Source: an uncultured Lachnospiraceae bacterium | GTDB taxonomy: Bacteria; Bacillota; Clostridia; Lachnospirales; Lachnospiraceae | Length of the DNA: 64,000 nucleotides | Direction: 5' to 3' | Assembly (NCBI GenBank): GCA_900551115.1 | Contig: URUY01000018.1 | Coordinates: 1-64,000 of the forward strand | Shown here: piece by piece, positions 16,032 through 24,315 of the stretch | Numbering within the stretch: the stretch's first letter is position 1 | Layout of the letters: each line of letters begins with the position of its first letter | Position numbers and translations under genes: made by a program | The notes under the pieces: model-generated | Databases searched by the model: none | What the model saw: the letters and a program-made list of their open reading frames with translations, nothing else | Told to the model about the DNA's origin: nothing

Positions 16032-18320
16032 TCACATCATGATTCGGCAGTACAGATATCCCAGACGGCTGCGTCTTTTCAGCTCCTGTTCCAAATACTC
16101 TCTATCCTTTTGTACCTCGCAAAGCATAAACTCATCCACGGCTTTATCCCCATACAGAACTTCCTCATACCAATGCAGAAAACGCAGTTTTTTACTTTCT
16201 TCTCCTGTCATGACCACACCGGCACGCTGCTCCAATTCAGCCAGAGTCTCCCATGGCTTACGCCGGCAGCCCAGCAACGCCAAAAGCTGCAGATTCCTTT
16301 GCAGCTCCGCCTGAAAAAGTCTGTCCATGCTCCATGCTCTGCGGCGTATCCTCCGTATGCTTTTGTCTGATATAATAAACACTGTTAAAAGCAGAAATAC
16401 TAACAATATGGTATATCCTGCAATTTTCCAGCCCCGATCTGCCTCCTCTTCTGCTTTTTCCATGGAGCTTTCCTGTTCCGGGCTGTCATTTACATCCTCC
16501 TGCTCCAAGCTCTCTTCCTCATATTCCGCAAAATCGCTTCTCCTGTAATCCGTCATCTCCCAGGGCGTATAGCGAATACTCTCATATCCCGGTGTAGGCT
16601 CAAAAGGTATCCAGCCCACACCGTCTATATACGCCTCCGGCCATGCATGGGCCATGCCTGTGTATACAGTCTGAGACTTTTCTCCCTCCATGGGCACGCA
16701 AAAACCCTCCACGTAACGGGCGGGAATCCCTTCTGCTCTGGCCAGCAGTACAAATGCCGTAGCGAAATAGCTGCAATAGCCCTGCCTGCTTTCCAGCAGA
16801 AAATAATCCAAAAACTGTTCCGGCGTAATTTCCTTTGGCAGATTTCCGGGTGTCAGCGTATATGTATAGTCGGCAAGCGCAGTTTCTATGGCCTTCAGCT
16901 TTTGAACGTCCGTAGCTGCTCCCTCCGTAATTTCCTCCAGATAGCTTTGCACCTCTAAAGACAGCTCACAAGGTTCTCCATAAATCTCATATACCTGCCG
17001 GCGGTGCCTTTCCAGGTCCTCCAACGTATACGGATTTTCATTGTCCTTCAGATACCCCTTCTGTACCTGCCCAAAAAGCTTGGAATCCGGCTGCCCTGTA
17101 TTCTCTAAAAATTCATAAAACAGCGGATGGTCTACATTAATCTGAAAAAAGCTTACCTCATAGCCGGTTCCGTATCCCTGACTGTTTTGAAAGACAAGAT
17201 TACAGCCCTCTTCCCCATACTGGGGCATTTTGCCGTCCACACCGGCAATCTTCCAAGTCTTAAGCGGCGTAAACAAACAGCCCGTATTAAAATACTTATA
17301 GAAAAGCGTAAGCTTTGTAGTATACACATAATTTCCCCGGTTATCCAAGTCATAATTTAAAATTGCATATTCTGTCTCCAACGCATCCAGTATTCGGTCA
17401 TCCTCTATCTCCAGACCGGTATGATACCACTCCGTTCCCGTAAAGGTATCATATATTTTTCCTACCAGATACACATTGGTTTTCAGGTTTTTTTGCCCCT
17501 GCAGCTCTATAACAGGCTTATTGTCCGCGATAAGTCCTCCAAAAAGCCTTCCGTCCTCCGAGAAACCGGTTTTTGCTCCGGCAAAATCTTCCTGTTTTCC
17601 CCGTCCCCAATTCTGCACAACACACAGGTAGGTTTCCTTCAGGCTGCTGCATATCTCCTTTACAAACTTCCAGTCATAAGGCTGCCCGGGCGCAGGCATA
17701 ACCGCCATAAGCAGCATATACAGACACAAAAACGGCAAAATCCATGCCATATACTGCCGCTCTTTTCCGCTTTTCTTTTTATTCCAGCCGGCCTGCGTCC
17801 ATGCCACATAAACCATTGCCACATAACCGAAAATACCTACGACACACAGATGACCGAGTTTTCTGTCGCCGAACAAATCCCAAAGCAAACAGAAAAGCAT
17901 TGCTCCGGCTGCTATCCTTTCCAGCCAGGCCACTCTCCTTGCTGCCAGCTCAAAACAAAAACAGCCTGCTGACAGAATAAACACTTGTATAAGAGGATAT
18001 AGCTTTGCACCGGACGCATCCTTTGCGGGCGTTCCCAGCAGCCACGCAAAAAAGCCCGCCGCAAAGTCCATTATCTCTGCCGGCCCTATAACTGCCACTG
18101 CAATCAGCAGACAGCCTGCTGCTGACACGCCTGTCAGTAGCCGCCCCCGCAGCTTCATTGTACAGAAAGCGGACAATCCTGCGATTGTCACCACTCCCGC
18201 TGCCGCATAATATACTTTAAAAGAACCGGTGCCTGTCACCTTTCCGAAACCGATTAAAAGAATCATTACCAGCAGCAGGCTGCTTATTGTTTGATACAGA
18301 TGCTTCCCAAGGATTTTCAT
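16032..18320 (-). CDS. TgpA-like membrane transglutaminase
   Basis: The 762-residue protein has about six N-terminal membrane helices (to about 210), an extracytoplasmic domain with a transglutaminase core (Cys516 in SRQGYCSYFATA, His558 in GMAHAWPEAY, then GWIPFEPTPGY), and a further helix at about 643-665 before a cytoplasmic DUF4129-like tail. It is the third gene of the MoxR, DUF58, transglutaminase operon found widely in bacteria. Its start codon overlaps the DUF58 stop (TAATG), so the two are coupled. The role is probably envelope-protein crosslinking or processing, but no substrate is known. Confidence 0.9.
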   Translation of the reverse strand: MKILGKHLYQTISSLLLVMILLIGFGKVTGTGSFKVYYAAAGVVTIAGLSAFCTMKLRGRLLTGVSAAGCLLIAVAVIGPAEIMDFAAGFFAWLLGTPAKDASGAKLYPLIQVFILSAGCFCFELAARRVAWLERIAAGAMLFCLLWDLFGDRKLGHLCVVGIFGYVAMVYVAWTQAGWNKKKSGKERQYMAWILPFLCLYMLLMAVMPAPGQPYDWKFVKEICSSLKETYLCVVQNWGRGKQEDFAGAKTGFSEDGRLFGGLIADNKPVIELQGQKNLKTNVYLVGKIYDTFTGTEWYHTGLEIEDDRILDALETEYAILNYDLDNRGNYVYTTKLTLFYKYFNTGCLFTPLKTWKIAGVDGKMPQYGEEGCNLVFQNSQGYGTGYEVSFFQINVDHPLFYEFLENTGQPDSKLFGQVQKGYLKDNENPYTLEDLERHRRQVYEIYGEPCELSLEVQSYLEEITEGAATDVQKLKAIETALADYTYTLTPGNLPKEITPEQFLDYFLLESRQGYCSYFATAFVLLARAEGIPARYVEGFCVPMEGEKSQTVYTGMAHAWPEAYIDGVGWIPFEPTPGYESIRYTPWEMTDYRRSDFAEYEEESLEQEDVNDSPEQESSMEKAEEEADRGWKIAGYTILLVFLLLTVFIISDKSIRRIRRRAWSMDRLFQAELQRNLQLLALLGCRRKPWETLAELEQRAGVVMTGEESKKLRFLHWYEEVLYGDKAVDEFMLCEVQKDREYLEQELKRRSRLGYLYCRIMM

Positions 18321-19489
18321 TACAATACTCCTTCCAGTTCCGCCTGTACAGGAATGACAATAATCTTCTTTCTTTCCGTATTCTGTCTGACATAGTTTTC
18401 CAAATTTTCCTCTGTAACAACATATAAAACCACATTGGTGCCGCCCAGAGAAAGCTTTTCCGCCATATATAAAATTTCTTCGTTTATCTCATGGAGAATA
18501 CCGACCACTAACCCGGACTGCAGAAAAATGCCCTGTTCGTATATACCCTGCAGCGTCTGCAAAAAGCTCTCCTCCCAGTCAAAAATAACCCCTGACATCT
18601 GCGCATAGAATCCCTCAAAGCTTTTTAAATTTGTAATGCGGCTGGTTTTTATGCCTCTCTGCCCATAATAAACATGGGCAGCCATATTTCGCTTTGCAAA
18701 AAACATACCCAGCGCCAGCAATGCCTCCAGCATTTTACTTTCCAGGGGCAGATATTCTTCTGTTTTCCTGCTGCATCTCTTTGTATCAAGCAAAAGGATG
18801 ATTCCCTGCTGTTCTTCTCCAATCTCATTTCTGACCATAAGCTGTCCGGCCCTTGCACTCGCCTTCCAGTGTATTCGTTTGAGGCTGTCACCGGCTGTAT
18901 AATCCCTCACTACAACATCCGGCAGCTTTTTGTCTGTCATCGCCTCCTTCTGCCGGCCTGCACTTATATAGGACATTCCCACAAGCTCGTTTACCTCCAC
19001 CAGCTTGGGATACACAATGGCTTTGATGGTGCCCGGCATACGGTAACGGAGCCGAAAAATACGAAAAAAATCGGTTACGATAACCTCTTTTACTCCAACC
19101 TCGTATTCTCCCCGATACCTGCAGATAATCCTCGTGTCATAACGGAATTCATCCCCGGGAAGCAGCTCATACTCCGTATTCTCCGCCACATTCTCTACAT
19201 AAGAAAAACCGGGGAACATACGCACACTGATGCTTGCAAAACCAAAATAATCCTCGTTTCGCAATACAAAATAATAGGGCATCGGCTGCCCGCATACCAT
19301 GTTCCTCGATGCTGTTTCCTGATAAATTTTGAATCGAAAATAGACACAGGTCAAATAGACGGCGGAAACTGCAGGAAGCATCAGCAACGCAAAAAAGAAG
19401 CCGTAGCTGACCGCTCCTCCGTAAAAACTGATTCCTGCCAAAGACAATATCAAAAGTCCCAGCCAAACCCCTTTGCGTACCCCCATCAC
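18320..19489 (-). CDS. DUF58 (vWA-like) domain protein
   Basis: Two N-terminal membrane helices (about 8-45) precede a beta-rich region and the DUF58 core with PDVVVRDYTAGDSLKRIHWKASAR at about 190-213. The following IILLLDTKRC resembles the start of a vWA fold. DUF58 proteins partner MoxR ATPases and membrane transglutaminases, and the same three genes lie here in order. It probably links the ATPase to the transglutaminase at the membrane. It ends by overlapping the next start by one base. Confidence 0.9.
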   Translation of the reverse strand: MMGVRKGVWLGLLILSLAGISFYGGAVSYGFFFALLMLPAVSAVYLTCVYFRFKIYQETASRNMVCGQPMPYYFVLRNEDYFGFASISVRMFPGFSYVENVAENTEYELLPGDEFRYDTRIICRYRGEYEVGVKEVIVTDFFRIFRLRYRMPGTIKAIVYPKLVEVNELVGMSYISAGRQKEAMTDKKLPDVVVRDYTAGDSLKRIHWKASARAGQLMVRNEIGEEQQGIILLLDTKRCSRKTEEYLPLESKMLEALLALGMFFAKRNMAAHVYYGQRGIKTSRITNLKSFEGFYAQMSGVIFDWEESFLQTLQGIYEQGIFLQSGLVVGILHEINEEILYMAEKLSLGGTNVVLYVVTEENLENYVRQNTERKKIIVIPVQAELEGVL

Positions 19490-19562
19490 CTGCTCCTATC
19501 TGCCTGCTTTTGCATGCCTGTCAAACTCTGCCCTTTCTTTCCCCAATCCCCTAAACGGCGTC

Positions 19563-20498
19563 TCAGACTATCGGTATCTTTGTTTTCAAAATCAGGCTTT
19601 GAAGCACCTTGGACGCATCTTCCTTCCGCATCTTTGCATCTGATGCAAGGCTAATCCGGTGCAGCAATACATTAGCCGCAATCTTCTTTACATCATCCGG
19701 CTTAACATAGTCACGCTCCTGCATAAAGGCTGCTCCCTGAGCCGCGCTGACCAGTGCCAGCATCGCTCTTGGGCTTACTCCTAGCACAAAGCGCTCCTCC
19801 GCTCTCGTCAGGCCTACCAAATCCTCTATGTAAGAAAGCACCTGAGGCTTTACCGTGACCCTTGACACTTCCTCACGTATCCGCAAAATATCCTCCGCCG
19901 TACAAACGGCCTGCAATTTATCCGGTGCAGCTCCTTCCAGATGCTGCCGCGCCATCTGAATCTCCTGTTCGCGGCCCGGATAACCAATGGACAGGCGCAT
20001 CATAAAACGATCCATCTGCGCCTCCGGCAGCGGATATGTCCCGAGAAATTCAACCGGATTCTGAGTTGCTATTACCATAAACGGCTTCGGCAGTTCATAC
20101 ACATGTCCGTCCACAGTAATCTGTTTTTCTGCCATCGCCTCCAACAGGCTTGCCTGCGTCTTGGGTGAGGTTCTGTTGATTTCATCAGCCAGCAAAATCT
20201 GATTCATCACGATTCCCTCCCGGTATTCAAATTCCTGCGTTTTCTGATTATATACAGATACGCCCAGAATATCTCCCGGCAATGTGTCCGGCGTAAACTG
20301 AATCCGCCCCAGGCTGCATTCCATGCTTTTTGCAAGTATCTTTGCAAGCGTTGTCTTGCCAACCCCCGGTACATCCTCCAAAAGAACATGTCCGTCTGAG
20401 AAAAGACAAATCAGCAGATTCTCCACAACCTCTTCTTTTCCCACAAACACTCCGTTAATATTTTCCTTTAACTTCTTTACTGTCTCATAAGAATTCAA
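19563..20498 (-). CDS. MoxR family AAA+ ATPase
   Basis: The 311-residue ATPase shows Walker A GVGKTT (in EDVPGVGKTTLAKI), Walker B ILLADEINR, sensor ATQNPVEF and a C-terminal lid domain with GVSPRAML. MoxR proteins act as chaperones or assembly factors for vWA-domain partners, here the DUF58 protein 73 bases downstream. Translation starts at a TTG with GGGGGA upstream; the nearby ATG is out of frame. The extended -10 promoter at 20560 opens this three-gene operon. Confidence 0.94.
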   Translation of the reverse strand: MNSYETVKKLKENINGVFVGKEEVVENLLICLFSDGHVLLEDVPGVGKTTLAKILAKSMECSLGRIQFTPDTLPGDILGVSVYNQKTQEFEYREGIVMNQILLADEINRTSPKTQASLLEAMAEKQITVDGHVYELPKPFMVIATQNPVEFLGTYPLPEAQMDRFMMRLSIGYPGREQEIQMARQHLEGAAPDKLQAVCTAEDILRIREEVSRVTVKPQVLSYIEDLVGLTRAEERFVLGVSPRAMLALVSAAQGAAFMQERDYVKPDDVKKIAANVLLHRISLASDAKMRKEDASKVLQSLILKTKIPIV

Positions 20499-20559
20499 AA
20501 TTTCCCCCGCCTTCCTGCATTTTCAGCCGTACTGACTGCATGCTTTTCCCAATAATGTC

Positions 20560-20588
20560 ATTATAACATATTTATATATATGGAAAAA
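20560..20588 (-). promoter_or_regulatory. Extended -10 promoter of the moxR operon
   Basis: The minus strand carries TGTTATAAT, a perfect -10 with TG extension (20560-20568), and a poor -35 (TTTTTC, 20583-20588) at 17 bases. The leader to the TTG start is about 55 bases. Confidence 0.7.
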
Positions 20589-20606
20589 ATAAGAAGTTGT
20601 ATTTTT

Positions 20607-20792
20607 CTATTCTTCTGCCAGTGTATAAGCCAGCATTTCATAGTGCAGCCTGCACCCTTCGGTTATATTTTCCGGCAACAGCGCTCTTGCCACAAAATTC
20701 AGCTCGCCGCTGTCACTCTCCGCTTCCCCAATTTTTCTTAATCCGGCATAATCACCGTCAATCCTTACCACTCTGTAATCACACGTTAGCAT
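20607..20792 (-). CDS. Small conserved-looking protein of unknown function
   Basis: A 61-residue soluble protein with an acidic, beta-rich composition (starts MLTCDYRVVRIDGDYAGLR, ends LHYEMLAYTLAEE). It lies 14 bases after the aldo/keto reductase stop, with AGAGGA upstream of its ATG, so it is the last gene of that operon. It has no signal peptide or membrane helix. I believe related small proteins occur in Lachnospiraceae, but I cannot name a family. A plus-strand frame over it is an antisense shadow of the reductase. Confidence 0.7.
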   Translation of the reverse strand: MLTCDYRVVRIDGDYAGLRKIGEAESDSGELNFVARALLPENITEGCRLHYEMLAYTLAEE

Positions 20793-20806
20793 ATAACAGT
20801 CCTCTC

Positions 20807-21814
20807 TTAAAGAAATGTCTTAAAGTCCTCATAGTTTCTCTCAAGGAGCTTCGGCGTATCCAGTCCATAGGGGCACCGGCTCATACATTTATTACAGTGC
20901 AGGCAGCTTTCAATCTTTTTCATCTTTTCCTGCCATTCTTTTGTCAGGTAGGATTCTTTGGGCGCACGGCGCAGCATCAGGCTCATTCTTGCACAGTTAT
21001 TAATTTCAATGCCGGCAGGACAGGGCATACAGTATCCACAGCCTCTGCAAAAATCACCGGAAAGCTGCTCCCTGTCCTTTTCAATCTTTTTTTGCATCTC
21101 TTCTGTCAGCTTGGGAGGATTTTCCTGATAGGAAATGAACTCGTCCAGCTCGTTTTCCCGCTGCACGCCCCAGATAGGCGCAACATTATCAAACTGAGCA
21201 AGATAAGCATACGCTGTTGCGGAATCATTAATCAGTCCGCCGGAAAGAGCCTTCATGGCGATAAAGCCCATATTTGCCTGCCGGCAGGCTTCCACAAGCT
21301 GCAAATCCGCTTCCGATGCCAGATAGGAAAAAGGAAATTGCAGTGTCTCATACAGTCCTGATGCGATGGCCTCCCCGGCAACTGCAAGCCTGTGGTTGGT
21401 AATTCCGATATGCCTGATTTTTCCCTGCTTTTTTGCCTCCAGCATAGCATCATAAAGCCCGGATTCATCCCCCGGCTTGGGGCAGAAGGCCGGATTATGG
21501 AACTGATAGATATCTATGTAATCGGTTTGCAGCATGGAAAGGCTTGTTTCCAAATCCTTAAAAAACTGTTCCGCATTCTCCGCACCGGTCTTGGTACTGA
21601 TAATGATTTTGTCCCTGGTATAGGCAAAAGCAGCTCCCAGCTTTTCCTCACTGTCCGTGTACCACCTTGCCGTATCAAAATAATTGATGCCATAATAAAA
21701 TGCTTTCTGCAAAAGATATACGGCTTCTTTTTTAGAAATACGCTGAATGGGCAGCGCCCCAAATCCGTTTTTACTTACTGTAAGTCCTGTTTTTCCCAAT
21801 GTGACCGTCTGCAT
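20807..21814 (-). CDS. Aldo/keto reductase with C-terminal 4Fe-4S ferredoxin domain
   Basis: Residues 1-255 form an AKR TIM barrel (DTARWYTDSEEKLG with the catalytic Asp/Tyr, STKTG, HIGITNH). The C-terminal 80 residues hold CRGCGYCMPCPAGIEI and CLHCNKCMSRCPYGL, enough Cys for two 4Fe-4S clusters. Such fusions are common in anaerobes and probably link NAD(P)H chemistry to ferredoxin-type electrons. I chose the ATG at 21814 because AGGAGGAG precedes it; an upstream in-frame ATG adds 13 codons without a ribosome site. The gene overlaps the acetyltransferase tail by 40 bases. Confidence 0.92.
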   Translation of the reverse strand: MQTVTLGKTGLTVSKNGFGALPIQRISKKEAVYLLQKAFYYGINYFDTARWYTDSEEKLGAAFAYTRDKIIISTKTGAENAEQFFKDLETSLSMLQTDYIDIYQFHNPAFCPKPGDESGLYDAMLEAKKQGKIRHIGITNHRLAVAGEAIASGLYETLQFPFSYLASEADLQLVEACRQANMGFIAMKALSGGLINDSATAYAYLAQFDNVAPIWGVQRENELDEFISYQENPPKLTEEMQKKIEKDREQLSGDFCRGCGYCMPCPAGIEINNCARMSLMLRRAPKESYLTKEWQEKMKKIESCLHCNKCMSRCPYGLDTPKLLERNYEDFKTFL

Positions 21815-22485
21815 AAAAACTCCTCCTGATATTTTATTTCCCGTATCAAGCAATACTGCTTGAGCTTTAAATACTTTTTCATAACCCCGAATATCTTGAA
21901 TCCGAACCGTTCGTAAAAAGCTATATTTTTCGGATTGTGGGTTTCCAAAGAAATCATCAGTTTATTTTCATCTGCATACCGGATAACTTCCATTATCAGC
22001 TTTGCGGCAATACCGTGGTGCTGGGCCTGCGGATCTACCGCAAGATATATGATATGCAGTCTTTTATTTTGATGAAGCTGCGTTGTCCAGTTAGAATTCA
22101 GATAAGCCCTGCCCATGGCAAAATTAAAGAAGGTTTTTAAAGACGGGTCTTCCTTTATGAGATATCCGTCTGTTTTCAAAGCCGCCTGTATTTCTGCAAA
22201 ATAGTATTTAAGGAAATTATAGGGTGTCGATTCATCCGATACCACCAGCATTCCCTGAAGCTTATCACTGTCTGCAAATATCTCGCAGTTTTCATAAGAT
22301 TCTGTTATATCACAGACAAACAGCTGCGGCAGAAGCCTGTTCCTTATCTTTTCATCCGGTATCAGCTCCTGATACAACGGGTCATAGGCAAAGCACTTAT
22401 TCAAAAGAGCCTCAAGCCTTGGCAAATCGTCCTTTTCTGCCTTATATAATATGTCACTTTCCATGATAACCCGTTTCCTTTTCAT
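21775..22485 (-). CDS. GNAT family N-acetyltransferase
   Basis: The 236-residue protein has a C-terminal GNAT core: LHIIYLAVDPQAQHHGIAAKLI gives beta-4 and the Q-x-x-G-x-A loop, followed by LETHNPKNIAFYERFGFKI. The N-terminal 120 residues are longer than in minimal GNATs. The substrate is unknown. Its last 40 bases overlap the start of the aldo/keto reductase gene, implying coupled expression. Upstream lies the tandem repeat region; AGGA lies 8 bases before the chosen ATG. Confidence 0.85.
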   Translation of the reverse strand: MKRKRVIMESDILYKAEKDDLPRLEALLNKCFAYDPLYQELIPDEKIRNRLLPQLFVCDITESYENCEIFADSDKLQGMLVVSDESTPYNFLKYYFAEIQAALKTDGYLIKEDPSLKTFFNFAMGRAYLNSNWTTQLHQNKRLHIIYLAVDPQAQHHGIAAKLIMEVIRYADENKLMISLETHNPKNIAFYERFGFKIFGVMKKYLKLKQYCLIREIKYQEEFLCRRSHWEKQDLQ

Positions 22486-22566
22486 GAGCGCATCCTAACT
22501 GCCCTCATGGGCATTGTAGCACAATCTTTTATATAAAAGTAGTAGAAAAAAATAAATTTTGTATGA

Positions 22567-22572
22567 TATAAT
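22567..22572 (+). promoter_or_regulatory. Extended -10 element upstream of the MFS gene
   Basis: TGATATAAT is a perfect -10 with TG extension. No -35 is seen at 17 bases. Transcription would start near 22579, inside the first long hairpin, so the transcript leader would carry both copies of the tandem repeat. Confidence 0.45.
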
Positions 22573-22573
22573 A

Positions 22574-22624
22574 GCCACAAAAGAAAAACAAGCACCGCGA
22601 AGCGGTATTTGTTTTTCTTGTGGC
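22574..22624. repeat. Long imperfect hairpin GCCACAA...TTGTGGC
   Basis: Two arms of about 23-25 bases (GCCACAA, GAAAAACAA, then ACCGC, with two small mismatched or bulged places) flank a GAA loop. A T-rich descending arm makes it terminator-like. A weaker copy of the same structure occurs in the second repeat unit from 22699. Confidence 0.75.
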
Positions 22625-22813
22625 ATTAACGAGCAAACGGGCTGCGAAACAGGCAATAAGCGCGAGAGCGCGGGTTTGCGAGTGTAGTGAGCGCAGGAGA
22701 AAAATAAGCGCTGCGAAGCGGTATTTGTTTTTCTTGTGGCATTAACGAGCAAACGGGCTGCGAAGCAGGCAATAAGCGCGAGAGCGCGGGTTTGCGAGTG
22801 TAGCGAGCGCGGA
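22583..22813. repeat. 116-bp tandem duplication in the MFS leader
   Basis: Unit 1 (22583-22698) and unit 2 (22699-22813) are about 95% identical, directly adjacent, and full of CGCGAGAGCGCG and GCGAGTGTAG-type short palindromes. Neither unit codes for a plausible protein. The whole 368-base gap between the acetyltransferase and the MFS gene consists of these repeats plus the -10 element. A mobile or expandable structured repeat is likely. Confidence 0.9.
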
Positions 22814-22853
22814 TTTGTCCAAAGAAATTTCATTAATACGAGGTAACAATAAC

Positions 22854-24080
22854 ATGCACAACCATAACAGTAATCACACCCTGACGGCAAAACACAGCAG
22901 TTCTAATTACAATAAAACCATATATGCCTGCTTTACCGGCTATATTGTACAGGCTATTATCAATAACTTTGCACCGCTTTTATTTTTGACCTTTCAGTCT
23001 GCTTATCAGATTCCTCTCTCGCAGATTACGCTGCTTGTTACGTTCAATTTTGGCTTACAGCTTCTGATCGATCTTGTATCCGCCGGATTTATCGATAAAA
23101 TCGGCTATCGCACTTCTGTTATTGCGGCACACATCTTCTGTACCGCGGGGCTGATACTGATGACGATTCTGCCGGAGCTTCTTCCCAACGCCTTTACGGG
23201 ACTTCTTATTTCTGTATTGGTATATGCCCTCGGAGGCGGTCTGCTTGAGGTTCTGGTCAGCCCTATTGTAGAAGCCTGTCCGACTGACAACAAAGAAAAA
23301 ACCATGAGTCTTTTACACTCGTTCTACTGTTGGGGCCATGTAGGAGTAGTCCTGCTTTCCACCCTTTTCTTCCAGCTTTTCGGCATTGAAAACTGGAAGT
23401 TCCTCACGCTTATATGGGCAGCCGTCCCCTTCTTCAATATCTTTTTATTTGCCACAGCACCGATAGCGGAATTAGGCAGCGAAGACGGTCACAGCCACTC
23501 CCTGCTTAAGCTCGCAAAAGAGAAGGTTTTCTGGGTTTTTATGCTTCTCATGCTCTGTGCTGGAGCCTGTGAGCAGGCAGTCAGCCAGTGGGCGTCCACC
23601 TTCGCCGAAAAGGGGCTGGGTATCAGCAAAACTGCCGGAGACCTTGCCGGTCCTATGCTGTTTGCCATCCTGATGGGTACCTCCCGGCTGATTTACGGAA
23701 AATGGGGCGATAAAATCAATCTGAACAAATTTATGGTCTTCAGCGGCATCTTATGCGGAATTTCCTATTTAATCATATCCCTGTCGCCGCTTCCTGTCAT
23801 AAGTCTCTTAGGCTGCGGTCTGTGCGGACTTTCGGTAGGAATTTTGTGGCCGGGCACCTTCAGCATGGCGGCCAAATCCATCAGAAACGGCGGCACCGCT
23901 CTTTTCGCCTTTTTAGCGCTTGCCGGAGACCTCGGCTGTACCAGTGGCCCTACCTTTGTGGGCTTTGTTTCGGAGGCCTTTCAGGACAATCTGAAAATCG
24001 GGATTTTTGCAGCGCTGATTTTTCCTGTTCTCCTGCTTTTAGGGCTTATTATCAGTAACAAAAGCTTACGGACAAGCTAA
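22854..24080 (+). CDS. MFS transporter, FucP/sugar-permease-like
   Basis: A 408-residue protein with about 12 membrane helices in two six-helix halves. The N-half contains DLVSAGFIDKIGYRT between helices 2 and 3, and the C-half has GTSRLIYGKWGDKINL, both MFS loop motifs. GAGGT lies 9 bases before the chosen ATG; an upstream in-frame TTG inside the repeat region would add 13 codons without a ribosome site. The His/Asn-rich N-terminus (HNHNSNHT) is unusual. The substrate is probably a sugar or other small metabolite but is not shown. Confidence 0.88.
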   Translation: MHNHNSNHTLTAKHSSSNYNKTIYACFTGYIVQAIINNFAPLLFLTFQSAYQIPLSQITLLVTFNFGLQLLIDLVSAGFIDKIGYRTSVIAAHIFCTAGLILMTILPELLPNAFTGLLISVLVYALGGGLLEVLVSPIVEACPTDNKEKTMSLLHSFYCWGHVGVVLLSTLFFQLFGIENWKFLTLIWAAVPFFNIFLFATAPIAELGSEDGHSHSLLKLAKEKVFWVFMLLMLCAGACEQAVSQWASTFAEKGLGISKTAGDLAGPMLFAILMGTSRLIYGKWGDKINLNKFMVFSGILCGISYLIISLSPLPVISLLGCGLCGLSVGILWPGTFSMAAKSIRNGGTALFAFLALAGDLGCTSGPTFVGFVSEAFQDNLKIGIFAALIFPVLLLLGLIISNKSLRTS

Positions 24081-24121
24081 TGGGACATCCCGGTTTCCTG
24101 TTACCTAAAAATTTTCCTACA

Positions 24122-24187
24122 GTCAATAACCCCGCTGCAAGCAACGGGGCATGGAATTTGATGCGCTGCAAGCAGCGGGGTATTGAC
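24122..24187. repeat. 66-base inverted repeat with GTCAATA ends
   Basis: The ends GTCAATAACCCCGCTGC (24122-24138) and GCAGCGGGGTATTGAC (24172-24187) are complementary with one bulge, and each arm holds its own smaller CTGCAAGCA-centred hairpin. The following 60 bases (to 24245) continue with GCTCGTGCAAGCACGG-type palindromes. No gene is present. It is probably a member of a dispersed, structured repeat family. Confidence 0.75.
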
Positions 24188-24255
24188 CCTCGCGGCATTC
24201 GCTAAATGCTCGTGCAAGCACGGCACTTGGCTCATTGCTCGCGGGAATAAAAGAA

Positions 24256-24287
24256 GAGGCTCTGCCAGGCAGCAGCCTCCCCTTTTT
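24256..24287. terminator. Bidirectional terminator between MFS and mannanase genes
   Basis: Arms GAGGCT (24256-24261) and AGCCTC (24274-24279), with inner TGCC/GGCA pairing, lie between an A-rich and a T-rich flank. It can end the plus-strand MFS transcript and the minus-strand mannanase transcript. Confidence 0.8.
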
Positions 24288-24315
24288 ATCAACATTTTTT
24301 AATTTTATTTAGAAA

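Noticed and set aside
22583..22813. CRISPR-like direct repeats
   Set aside because: Only two long adjacent copies with no spacers; they are a tandem duplication.
22495..22890. 131-codon minus-strand frame across the tandem repeat
   Set aside because: It is made of repeat sequence read in frame, with no ribosome site, and its low-complexity repeat translation is unlike a protein.
24101..24295. 64-codon minus-strand frame over the inverted repeat
   Set aside because: It covers palindromes and the terminator only and has no ribosome site.
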